Below are positions 18,429 through 26,192 of a stretch of 64,000 nt of DNA, piece by piece. A program made the position numbers and the translations under genes. The notes under the pieces are model-generated. The model saw only the letters and a program-made list of their open reading frames with translations. It was not told where the DNA came from and made no database searches. Within the stretch, counting starts at the first letter, position 1; each line of letters opens with the position of its first letter. Source of the DNA: Uliginosibacterium flavum (lineage in GTDB: Bacteria > Pseudomonadota > Gammaproteobacteria > Burkholderiales > Rhodocyclaceae); contig NZ_JBEWZI010000007.1 in NCBI RefSeq assembly GCF_040566545.1, positions 124,001-188,000 of the forward strand. Direction: 5' to 3'.

Positions 18429-19214
18429 TCAAGCCCCCACCAGACCAAGTGGGCTTGAACGGCGCCCACCGGCAAACGCCACCAGCTCGCCCTGCGGCAA
18501 AGGCAGCCAGGCCTCATCGGTCAATGGCTGGGTGGCGATGATGACCATACGGTCGTCAGGATGGTTGATCCGCGAAAAATCGATGCCCAGCTGGCAATCC
18601 AGCAGCAGCGCCCGCCCAAAGGGATGCGCACGCAGGACGTAATGCAGTTCCGTACTGCGATGGGCGAACAGCACTTCGCCATTGGACAGCACGAAATTGA
18701 ACGTCCCCGAAGCCGCGATCTGCCGGGTGGTTTCGGCCAGCACCTCATGCAAAGCCTCCGGCGCCGGTTCCGTTTCACCAAAGCGTCGAACCAGCGCGTC
18801 CAGTAGCAGGCAGAAAGCCAGCTCGCTATCCGTCTGCCCGACCGGCTGAAAGTGCTCCGCACGCGGCAAGGCCGCGACGTCCAGATTGCCATTATGTGCA
18901 AACGACCATTCCCGGCCCCACAACTGGCGCATGAAGGGATGGCAGTTGGTGGCGCTGACCACGCCCTGTGTCGCCTTGCGGATATGCGCGATGATGTTGC
19001 GCGAGCGCGTGGAATATTGCTGTATCCATTGCGCCATCAGGGATTGAGCCGAAGGCTGCTCGTCGATCAGCAGGTGGCAGCGCCGCTCTTCATACAGGGC
19101 AATACCCCAGCCGTCGGCATGCTCGCCGGTCTCGCCGCCCCTGCGCAGGAAACCTTCCAGCGAGAAACTCAACTGGGCAGGTTTGAAAGAATTCATTCCA
19201 AGAAGCTGGCACAT
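18429..19214 (-). CDS. Class II glutamine amidotransferase, YafJ-like
   Basis: The 261-residue protein begins MCQLLGMN, so Cys2 can serve as the N-terminal nucleophile of Ntn amidotransferases. HIRKATQGVVSATNCHPF and SFAHNGNLDV complete the glutaminase site. No synthase domain is attached, so it is either a stand-alone glutaminase or needs a partner. The start at 19214 is fixed by the need for Cys at position 2; an in-frame ATG upstream (19262) would bury it. It is divergent from cysT. Confidence 0.88.
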   Translation of the reverse strand: MCQLLGMNSFKPAQLSFSLEGFLRRGGETGEHADGWGIALYEERRCHLLIDEQPSAQSLMAQWIQQYSTRSRNIIAHIRKATQGVVSATNCHPFMRQLWGREWSFAHNGNLDVAALPRAEHFQPVGQTDSELAFCLLLDALVRRFGETEPAPEALHEVLAETTRQIAASGTFNFVLSNGEVLFAHRSTELHYVLRAHPFGRALLLDCQLGIDFSRINHPDDRMVIIATQPLTDEAWLPLPQGELVAFAGGRRSSPLGLVGA

Positions 19215-19340
19215 AGGGAGATTAACGGCACGTGATGGCAAAGCGTTGACCTGATTCTGCATCCGGCGTCATCAATTACTCATACATCTTTCCCATATCG
19301 AAATACGGATAGCCAAACCCACCCTTACTCATATTTAGAA

Positions 19341-19390
19341 TAAGCAACGCAGCTTTTATTCGTTCGTTTCGTATATAGAGATCCATAAAC
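19341..19390 (+). promoter_or_regulatory. Putative CysB-controlled promoter of cysTWA
   Basis: TAAGCAACGCAG, then CTTTTATTCGTTCG (19353-19366), then CCATAAACTGT from 19383. The TTTTATTCGTTCG core is identical to that before sbp and the CCATAAA block is similarly placed (about 17-18 bp after the core). It lies 32 bp or more upstream of the cysT start. Confidence 0.72.
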
Positions 19391-19421
19391 TGTGGTCATT
19401 TCATATAACGCAAGCCCGCAC

Positions 19422-20261
19422 ATGACGACCCCACAAAAGACCTTCAGAGTCCTGCCCGGCTTCAAGCTGACCTTGGGCTATACCTTGTTCTATCTCTCCT
19501 TGCTGGTGCTGATCCCGTTGTCGGCAGTGTTCATCAAGACGGCTACGGGTGGCTGGGAGCACTTCTGGCTGACGGTGACGTCGCCGCGTGTGCTGGCGTC
19601 CTTCCGTCTGTCCTTCGGCGCCTCGCTGATCGCGGCCGCCATCAACAGCGTGTTCGGCCTGCTGCTGACCTGGTCGCTGGTGCGTTACCGTTTTCCGGGT
19701 CGCAAGATCGTGGACGCCTTAATTGACCTGCCTTTCGCGCTGCCCACAGCAGTGGCCGGCATCGCGCTGACGGCGATCTATGCGCCCAAGGGCTGGGTCG
19801 GCAGCATCGCTGCCGAGCACGGCGTGCGCATTGCCTTCACGCCCTGGGGCGTACTGCTGGCGCTGATCTTCATCGGCCTGCCCTTTGTGGTGCGCACCGT
19901 TCAGCCGGTGCTGGAAGATCTGGAGACCGAGCTGGAAGAGGCCGCCGCAAGCTTGGGCGCGCAGCGCTGGGATACCTTCCGCTTCGTGATTTTCCCGGCT
20001 CTGCTACCGGCCCTGCTGACCGGCTTCGCCCTATCCTTTGCGCGCGCAGTCGGTGAATACGGCTCGGTGATCTTCATCGCCGGCAACATCCCAATGGTTT
20101 CGGAAATCACGCCGCTGATGATCATCACCAAACTGGAGCAATACGATTACACCGGCGCCACCAGCATTGCGGCAGTCATGCTGGTGCTGTCTTTCGTGCT
20201 GCTCTTCATCATCAATGGTTTGCAGGCGTGGTCGACACGCCGGATCGGGAGGACGGTGTAA
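19422..20261 (+). CDS. cysT: Sulfate ABC transporter permease CysT
   Basis: One of the two inner-membrane permease subunits of the sulfate/thiosulfate importer. The 279-residue protein has about six membrane helices. The EAA loop (LEEAAASLGAQRWDTFRFVIFP, about residues 169-190) contacts CysA. The ATG at 19422 gives MTTPQKTF, the usual start; a GTG at 19392 is possible. Its stop overlaps the cysW start (TAATG), so translation is coupled. The gene is also called cysU. Confidence 0.94.
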   Translation: MTTPQKTFRVLPGFKLTLGYTLFYLSLLVLIPLSAVFIKTATGGWEHFWLTVTSPRVLASFRLSFGASLIAAAINSVFGLLLTWSLVRYRFPGRKIVDALIDLPFALPTAVAGIALTAIYAPKGWVGSIAAEHGVRIAFTPWGVLLALIFIGLPFVVRTVQPVLEDLETELEEAAASLGAQRWDTFRFVIFPALLPALLTGFALSFARAVGEYGSVIFIAGNIPMVSEITPLMIITKLEQYDYTGATSIAAVMLVLSFVLLFIINGLQAWSTRRIGRTV

Positions 20262-21178
20262 TGGCCGGCGCAACTGCAAGTCTGAATGTGGCGCGTCTCG
20301 CCTCATTGAATGCACCGCGACACTACGAGGACAATGCCGCAACCCGCGACAATCCTTGGGTGAAGTACACAGTGCTGGGCATCTCGCTGCTGTTCTTCGC
20401 GGCCTTCCTGCTACTGCCGCTGGCAACGGTGTTTGTGGAGGCCTTCAAAAAAGGTTGGGACGTTTATCTTGCCGCCATCACGGAAGCGGATGCGCTGTCG
20501 GCGATATATTTGACGCTGATCGCAGCCGTGATTGCCGTGCCGCTGAATCTGGTGTTCGGGGTCTCTGCCGCCTGGGCGATTGCCAAATTCGAGTTCCGTG
20601 GCAAGCAGTTGCTGATCACCTTCATCGACTTGCCCTTCTCGGTATCGCCAGTCGTGGCGGGCCTGATCTATGTGCTGCTGTTCGGCGCGCAAGGCTGGTT
20701 CGGGCCGTGGCTACAAGAGCACGACATCCGCATCCTGTTTGCGGTGCCCGGCATCGTGCTGGCGACCATCTTCGTGACCTTTCCCTTCGTTGCCCGCGAG
20801 CTGATCCCGCTGATGCAGGCACAGGGCAAGGAAGAAGAGGAAGCGGCCATCGTGTTGGGCGCCAGTGGCTGGCAAACCTTCTGGCACGTCACGCTCCCAA
20901 ACATCAAATGGGGTCTGCTGTATGGCGTGGTGCTGTGTAACGCGCGCGCCATGGGTGAATTCGGCGCGGTCAGCGTGGTGTCCGGGCATATCCGCGGCGT
21001 CACCAACACCATGCCCTTGCAGATCGAAATTCTCTACAACGAGTACCAGTTCGCGGCCGCTTTCGCCGTAGCCTCGCTGCTGGCCTTGCTGGCACTGGTG
21101 ACGCTGGTACTCAAGACTTACATCGAATGGCAGGCTGCTCGAAGCCTGCGTGATAGCCAACAGGAAGAAGTGTCATGA
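20261..21178 (+). CDS. cysW: Sulfate ABC transporter permease CysW
   Basis: Second permease subunit, partner of CysT. The 305-residue protein has an extended hydrophilic N-terminus of about 40 residues, then six predicted membrane helices. The EAA loop (EEEEAAIVLGASGWQTFWHVTLP) contacts the ATPase. The start is fixed by the TAATG overlap with cysT and the end by the ATGA overlap with cysA. Confidence 0.94.
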   Translation: MAGATASLNVARLASLNAPRHYEDNAATRDNPWVKYTVLGISLLFFAAFLLLPLATVFVEAFKKGWDVYLAAITEADALSAIYLTLIAAVIAVPLNLVFGVSAAWAIAKFEFRGKQLLITFIDLPFSVSPVVAGLIYVLLFGAQGWFGPWLQEHDIRILFAVPGIVLATIFVTFPFVARELIPLMQAQGKEEEEAAIVLGASGWQTFWHVTLPNIKWGLLYGVVLCNARAMGEFGAVSVVSGHIRGVTNTMPLQIEILYNEYQFAAAFAVASLLALLALVTLVLKTYIEWQAARSLRDSQQEEVS

Positions 21179-22299
21179 GCATCCAAGTCCAGAACATCCG
21201 CAAACAGTTCGGCAATTTCGTTGCCCTGAACGACGTTACGCTCGACTTTCCGACCGGCGAACTGGTCGCCCTGCTTGGCCCGTCCGGTTGCGGCAAGACC
21301 ACCTTGCTGCGGATCATCGCCGGGCTGGAACAGGCTGACAGCGGCAATGTGATCCTCGAAGGCAACGATGCATCCGGCACCCACGTCCGGGATCGCGAAG
21401 TCGGCTTCGTATTTCAGCACTACGCGCTGTTCCGCCACATGACGGTGTTCGACAACATCGCCTTTGGCCTGCGCGTGAAGCCGCGTCACGAGCGCCCCTC
21501 GGAAACGATCATCCGCAAGAAAGTCACCGAACTGCTCAAGCTCGTTCAACTGGACTGGTTGGCGGATCGTTTCCCGTCTCAGCTTTCCGGCGGGCAACGC
21601 CAGCGCATTGCCCTGGCTCGTGCTTTGGCGGTGGAGCCGCGCGTGCTGCTGCTCGACGAGCCTTTCGGCGCGCTGGATGCCAAGGTGCGCAAAGAGCTGC
21701 GCCGCTGGCTGCGCCGCCTGCACGATGAACTGCACATCACCAGCATCTTCGTGACGCACGATCAGGAAGAGGCGCTGGAAGTCGCCGACCGCGTGGTGCT
21801 GATGAACCACGGCAGCGTGGAGCAGATCGGCGCGCCGGAAGAAGTCTGGAGTGCGCCGAAGACGCCGTTTGTGTATAGCTTTCTGGGCTCGGTCAATCTC
21901 TTCCACGGGCGCTCGGCGCCGGGCGAAGTTCAGGTTGGCGGGCAATCACTCGGCCACGCCGAGAGCATCATTCCGGATGGCGTCGAGGTCATCGCCTTCG
22001 CGCGCCCGCACGAGCTGGATATCGAAACGGATCTGTCACAATCCAGCGGCATCCGCGCGCGCATCACCCGCATCCAGGCGTTTGGCCTGACCGCCCGGGT
22101 GGAGCTTGAACGCACAGATATTCACGGTACTCTGCATCATCATGAAGTCGAGCTGACGCTGGAGCGCCTGATTACTCTGCAACTGCGCGCTGGCGTCGAC
22201 GTGCTGCTCGTGCCCTCGCGCCTCAAGGTATTCGAGAGTCCGGCACCCGCCCAAGTGACGCCAGCCAACGCCGATCACTACATTGCCTCAGGGATCTGA
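21175..22299 (+). CDS. cysA: Sulfate/thiosulfate ABC transporter ATPase
   Basis: The ATP-hydrolysing subunit of the CysTWA importer. The 374-residue protein has Walker A GPSGCGKTT (residues 35-43), Q-loop FVFQHYALF, signature LSGGQRQR (137-144), Walker B VLLLDEP and the switch histidine in FVTHDQEEA. A C-terminal TOBE-like regulatory domain (about 240-360) follows. The start overlaps the cysW stop. It ends two bases before cysB, so transporter and regulator form one unit. Confidence 0.95.
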   Translation: MSIQVQNIRKQFGNFVALNDVTLDFPTGELVALLGPSGCGKTTLLRIIAGLEQADSGNVILEGNDASGTHVRDREVGFVFQHYALFRHMTVFDNIAFGLRVKPRHERPSETIIRKKVTELLKLVQLDWLADRFPSQLSGGQRQRIALARALAVEPRVLLLDEPFGALDAKVRKELRRWLRRLHDELHITSIFVTHDQEEALEVADRVVLMNHGSVEQIGAPEEVWSAPKTPFVYSFLGSVNLFHGRSAPGEVQVGGQSLGHAESIIPDGVEVIAFARPHELDIETDLSQSSGIRARITRIQAFGLTARVELERTDIHGTLHHHEVELTLERLITLQLRAGVDVLLVPSRLKVFESPAPAQVTPANADHYIASGI

Positions 22300-22301
22300 T
22301 C

Positions 22302-23240
22302 ATGAACTTCCAGCAACTACGCATCGTGCGCGAAACGGTACGGCAGAACTACAACCTGACCGAAGTCGCCAACGCGCTGTTCACCTCGCAGCCCGGCGTG
22401 TCCAAACACATCAAGGATCTGGAGGACGAGCTGGGCGTAGAACTCTTCATCCGCCGCGGCAAGCGTCTGCTCGGCTTGACCGAGCCGGGCAAGGAACTGG
22501 TGGTGATTGTCGAACGCATGTTGCTGGACGCACGCAACATCAAGAAACTCGCCGACCAGTTCACCCAGCGCGATCAGGGCCAGCTGACGGTCGTCACGAC
22601 TCACACGCAAGCGCGTTACGCCCTGCCCAAAATCGTGACAGGCTTCAAACAGGAATATCCGAAAGTGCACCTCGCGCTGCATCAAGGCAGCCCGCAGGAA
22701 ATCGTACAGCAGCTGCTCTCCGGTGACGCCGACATTGGTATCGCCACCGAGTCGCTTGATGCGGAACCGGAATTGGTGACCTTTCCCTATTACGACTGGC
22801 ATCATGCGGTACTCGTGCCGGTTGGCCATCCTTTGCTGGATGAGCCGGAACTGACGCTGGCCGCGCTGGCTGAGCATCCGCTGATCACGTATCACAGCGG
22901 CTTTACAGGGCGCAGCAAGATCGACAAGGCCTTCGCCGAAGCCAATCTGAGTCCGGATATCGTGATCTCGGCGCTCGATGCCGACGTGATCAAGGCTTAC
23001 GTCGAACTGGGGCTGGGCGTCGGCATCATCGCCCCGGGCGCCTTCAATCCAGCCAAGGACACCGATCTGCGCCTGATCGATGCTTCGCACCTGTTCGCCC
23101 GCAATACCACACTGATTGCGGTGCGCCGTGGCCATTATCTGCGCGGCTATGCTTTCCGCTTTATCGAGCTTTGCGCGCCAGAACTGACCGAGCCGAATGT
23201 TCGTGCAGCCGTGGCACCGCATCGGGAAAACGGGTTTTAG
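22302..23240 (+). CDS. cysB: CysB, LysR-type regulator of sulfur assimilation
   Basis: The 312-residue regulator opens with MNFQQLRIVRETVRQNYNLT and has the helix-turn-helix SQPGVSKHIKDLEDELGVELF. The effector domain contains TTHTQARYALP and SGFTGRSKIDKAF, the CysB-specific residues that contact N-acetylserine and sulfate. It is expected to activate sbp and cysTWA through the shared promoter motif at 15.07 and 19.35 kb. It is the fourth gene of the cysTWA unit, so the activator is controlled with its target. Confidence 0.93.
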   Translation: MNFQQLRIVRETVRQNYNLTEVANALFTSQPGVSKHIKDLEDELGVELFIRRGKRLLGLTEPGKELVVIVERMLLDARNIKKLADQFTQRDQGQLTVVTTHTQARYALPKIVTGFKQEYPKVHLALHQGSPQEIVQQLLSGDADIGIATESLDAEPELVTFPYYDWHHAVLVPVGHPLLDEPELTLAALAEHPLITYHSGFTGRSKIDKAFAEANLSPDIVISALDADVIKAYVELGLGVGIIAPGAFNPAKDTDLRLIDASHLFARNTTLIAVRRGHYLRGYAFRFIELCAPELTEPNVRAAVAPHRENGF

Positions 23241-23254
23241 CGTTGCTGCAAGCA

Positions 23255-23329
23255 GCCGCCTGAAGAGCCGCCAAGGGCGGCCCTGTCAGGCATGGCATGC
23301 TGAAGAAGCTTGCCGGTCGCGGCTCTTCA
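23255..23329. repeat. CTGAAGAG-family palindromic repeat, tandem pair
   Basis: GCCTGAAGAGCCGCC (about 23258) and CATGCTGAAGAAGC (23296-23309) with GGTCGCGGCTCTTCA (23314-23328). It lies between convergent cysB and glgA. Confidence 0.6.
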
Positions 23330-23335
23330 CACACC

Positions 23336-24667
23336 TCACTGCGTGGTCAGCAGCGCCTCGTAAAGCTTCAAATACGAGCGTGCGGCGGCATCCCAGGAGA
23401 ACTCCTGAGTCATCGCGCGGCGCTGCATCTGCTGCCAGCGTGCCGGCTGTGCGTAGAGGGCAAACACCTGATCCAACCGGGCGCTGAGCGCTGCGCTGCT
23501 GGCTTCACTGAAGCTGAAGCCGGTGGCAGTGTCGGCTGCCAGATGGGCCTCGCTGGCATCGACGACGGTATCGGCCAGACCGCCGACGCTGCGCACTACC
23601 GGCAAACTGCCGTAACGCAAGGCATACAACTGAGTCAGGCCACAGGGTTCAAAACGCGAGGGCACGAAGAGCGCGTCGCTGCCGGCGATGATGCGGTGAG
23701 CCAGTGCTTCGTCATACACCGTGCGCACGGCCACCTGCTCCGGATACTTGTCGGCCGCATCCACAAACGCAGCCTCCAGCGCATGATCGCCATTGCCCTG
23801 CACAGATGTGTATAAGAGACAGGTCTTGCACAACGCCTTGCCCGCCAGATCGGTCGCGCTGAAATTAGCGGCGATGCCCGTGTCCCGCTCGGGATTCCAG
23901 ACGGCGTAATCCACGCCATTGAGCACCCCGAACACATCCCCGGCACGGCCCTGAATCACACCTTCCAGACCGCAGCCGAATTCGGGCGTAGCAATCTCGC
24001 GGGCATAACTGCCACTCACGGTGGTGATGCAGTCGGCAAACTTCAGGCCGGCCTTCATGAAGGACAGCTGGCCGTGATACTCCAGCCCGCTCGGCGCGGC
24101 GTAACGCCCCGGCAAGCCCAGCAGATGGAAATCGGCCAGCGCAAACAGGCCCTGATAAGCCAGGTTATGCACCGTAAACACGGTGGCAGCATGCGTCGGC
24201 AAATGCTGCGCGACGTAGGCGCAAGCCATCGCGGCATGCCAGTCATGCGCGTGCAGGATATCGGGGATCCAGTCCGCATCCAGCGTGCCGGCGGCCAGTT
24301 GCGCAGCCGCCCAACCGAGCACGGCGAAGCGCTGCAGGTTGTCAGGCCATTCGGCGCCGGTATGGGTTTGATAGGGGCTGCCACTGCGCCGATAGAAATA
24401 CGGCGCATCAAGCACATACACCGGCACATGACTGAAAGGCATGTGCCCGCGCATCAGGCGCACCCGCGCAGCACCGAACACAGTCCCGATTTCACAGACA
24501 CAGCTGGGCTCCAGAATGGCATCCAGAATGGCGGGAAAGCCAGGCAAGAGCAGGCGCACATCGGCGCCCTGCCCGATCAATGCCTGCGGCAAGGCCCCCA
24601 GCACATCCGCCAATCCCCCGGTTTTCACCAGCGGAAAAATTTCCGCCGCTACGTGCAAAACCTTCAT
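23336..24667 (-). CDS. glgA: Glycogen synthase, internally damaged in this sequence
   Basis: GT5 enzyme that elongates alpha-1,4-glucan from ADP-glucose. The N-terminal domain is intact (MKVLHVAAEIFPLVKTGGLADVLGALP, with the KTGGL substrate motif) and the C-terminal GT-B domain has SRFEPCGLTQLYALRYG. The frame is 443 residues, but family members have about 480. After ALCKT the residues CLLYTS come from a Tn5 mosaic end, and the expected segment of about 45-50 residues (containing the SRLTxQKGxD motif) is missing. The frame stays open across the junction by chance. The start overlaps the glgC stop (ATGA). Confidence 0.88.
   Translation of the reverse strand: MKVLHVAAEIFPLVKTGGLADVLGALPQALIGQGADVRLLLPGFPAILDAILEPSCVCEIGTVFGAARVRLMRGHMPFSHVPVYVLDAPYFYRRSGSPYQTHTGAEWPDNLQRFAVLGWAAAQLAAGTLDADWIPDILHAHDWHAAMACAYVAQHLPTHAATVFTVHNLAYQGLFALADFHLLGLPGRYAAPSGLEYHGQLSFMKAGLKFADCITTVSGSYAREIATPEFGCGLEGVIQGRAGDVFGVLNGVDYAVWNPERDTGIAANFSATDLAGKALCKTCLLYTSVQGNGDHALEAAFVDAADKYPEQVAVRTVYDEALAHRIIAGSDALFVPSRFEPCGLTQLYALRYGSLPVVRSVGGLADTVVDASEAHLAADTATGFSFSEASSAALSARLDQVFALYAQPARWQQMQRRAMTQEFSWDAAARSYLKLYEALLTTQ
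23804..23822. other. Tn5 mosaic end / Nextera adapter sequence
   Basis: Exact match to the 19-bp hyperactive Tn5 mosaic end AGATGTGTATAAGAGACAG, used in Nextera tagmentation libraries. There is no transposon attached and no exact 9-bp duplication around it. It marks an untrimmed adapter at an assembly join inside glgA. Confidence 0.95.
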
Positions 24668-25932
24668 GACTGCAACGCGAGCAGCATGTCGCGGGTTACC
24701 AGCGTTACACCGCCTTCAGTGCGGTAAAAGCGCTGGGCATCGAGTTCCGGCTCTTCACCGATGACCATGCCATCCGGGATGACACAGTCGCGGTCGATGA
24801 CTGTCTTGTTCAGACGCACATTCCGCCCGACCTGCACGCCCGGCAGCAGCACCGACCAGCGCACCTGTGCATGCGAGTGCACGCGCACATTGTTGAAGAG
24901 CATGGTGCGCACGACTTCGCCCGACACGATGCAACCGCCGGACACTACCGATTCGATGGCGGCGCCACGCCGACCCGGCTCGTTGTGCACAAATTTGGCC
25001 GGTGGCAGCTGGGCCTGATAGCTCCAGATCGGCCAGCTGGTGTCGTACAGATTGAGTTGCGGCTCGGTGGCAGTCAGATCGATATTGGCATCCCAGTACG
25101 CATCGACGGTACCCACATCGCGCCAATACGGTGCCTCGCCCGTACGATTACGCACGCAGCTGAGCGCAAACGGATGTGCCGCAGCCTGTGCATTGCGCAC
25201 CGCACGCGGAATGATGTCCTTGCCAAAGTCGTGACTGGAGTTCGGATCGGCCAGATCAAGCTCCAGCTCACGATACAGATAGCGGGCATTGAACACATAG
25301 ATGCCCATGCTGGCCAGCGACATCTCGGGGTTGCCCGGCATGGCTGGCGGGTTGGCCGGTTTCTCGATGAATTCGATGATATTGTCGTTTTCATCGACCG
25401 CCATCACGCCAAAATCGCTGGCTTCCTTGCGTGGCACGGCGATACAGCCAACCGTGCATTCACGCCCCTTGGCGACGTGATCAGCAATCATCAGCGCGTA
25501 GTTCTGCTTGTAAATATGATCACCGGCCAGCACCAATATGTAATCGGCGCCGTAGGCCGCGATGATGTCCTGATTCTGGTACACCGCATCGGCCGTGCCC
25601 TGATACCAGCGTTCATCATCGGTGCGCTGCTGCGCGGGCAGCAGATCGATGAACTCGTTCATCTCCGGCTTGAGGAAGGCCCAGCCGCGCTGCAGGTGGC
25701 GCAAGAGACTGTGCGATTTGTACTGGGTAATCACGCCGATGCGGCGAATACCGGAGTTCAGACAATTCGAGAGGGCGAAATCAACGATCCGGAACTTGCC
25801 GCCAAAATACACGGCGGGCTTGGCACGCCGGTCCGTCAGATTTTTCAGGCGGCTGCCACGTCCGCCGGCCAACACCAGGGCAACGGTACGTTTCGGCAGA
25901 TCCAGGCTCTTAGCCAGATCGGGGTAGACCAT
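24664..25932 (-). CDS. glgC: Glucose-1-phosphate adenylyltransferase
   Basis: Makes ADP-glucose from glucose-1-phosphate and ATP, the committed step of bacterial glycogen synthesis. The 422-residue protein has the nucleotide loop LAGGRGSRLKNLTDRRAKPAV, the allosteric/catalytic FGGKFRIVDFALSNC, and a C-terminal left-handed beta-helix region. The ATG at 25932 is chosen because GAGG lies nine bases upstream; ATGs at 25941 and 25971 are alternatives. It is coupled to glgA and divergent from glgP, sharing a spacer of about 260 bp. Confidence 0.93.
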   Translation of the reverse strand: MVYPDLAKSLDLPKRTVALVLAGGRGSRLKNLTDRRAKPAVYFGGKFRIVDFALSNCLNSGIRRIGVITQYKSHSLLRHLQRGWAFLKPEMNEFIDLLPAQQRTDDERWYQGTADAVYQNQDIIAAYGADYILVLAGDHIYKQNYALMIADHVAKGRECTVGCIAVPRKEASDFGVMAVDENDNIIEFIEKPANPPAMPGNPEMSLASMGIYVFNARYLYRELELDLADPNSSHDFGKDIIPRAVRNAQAAAHPFALSCVRNRTGEAPYWRDVGTVDAYWDANIDLTATEPQLNLYDTSWPIWSYQAQLPPAKFVHNEPGRRGAAIESVVSGGCIVSGEVVRTMLFNNVRVHSHAQVRWSVLLPGVQVGRNVRLNKTVIDRDCVIPDGMVIGEEPELDAQRFYRTEGGVTLVTRDMLLALQS

Positions 25933-26192
25933 GAGTTCCATCCTCGGTGAATTGTTCAAAAAACAAAACATGTGCCTTCAGCACTTAATGTGCCAGCATC
26001 AATATCCGGCCATGGCTATCATTCGCAGCGTGCAAGTGCCTGTAAGGCCCGCAAATTGCATGGGCTAGAGTCTATTGCGCTACCTGCACTGAAACAAGGC
26101 GCGCATAAGGGAAGTGAATGAAAATATTCCCGGCCCGTGCAAGACCAGAAAAACTGAAATCGACCCCAGCCAGACTGAAACAAGGAGCTCCT

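Noticed and set aside
23803..23823. A genuine Tn5 insertion in glgA
   Set aside because: Only one mosaic end is present, with no transposon body, no second end and no exact 9-bp target duplication; adapter carry-over explains it better.
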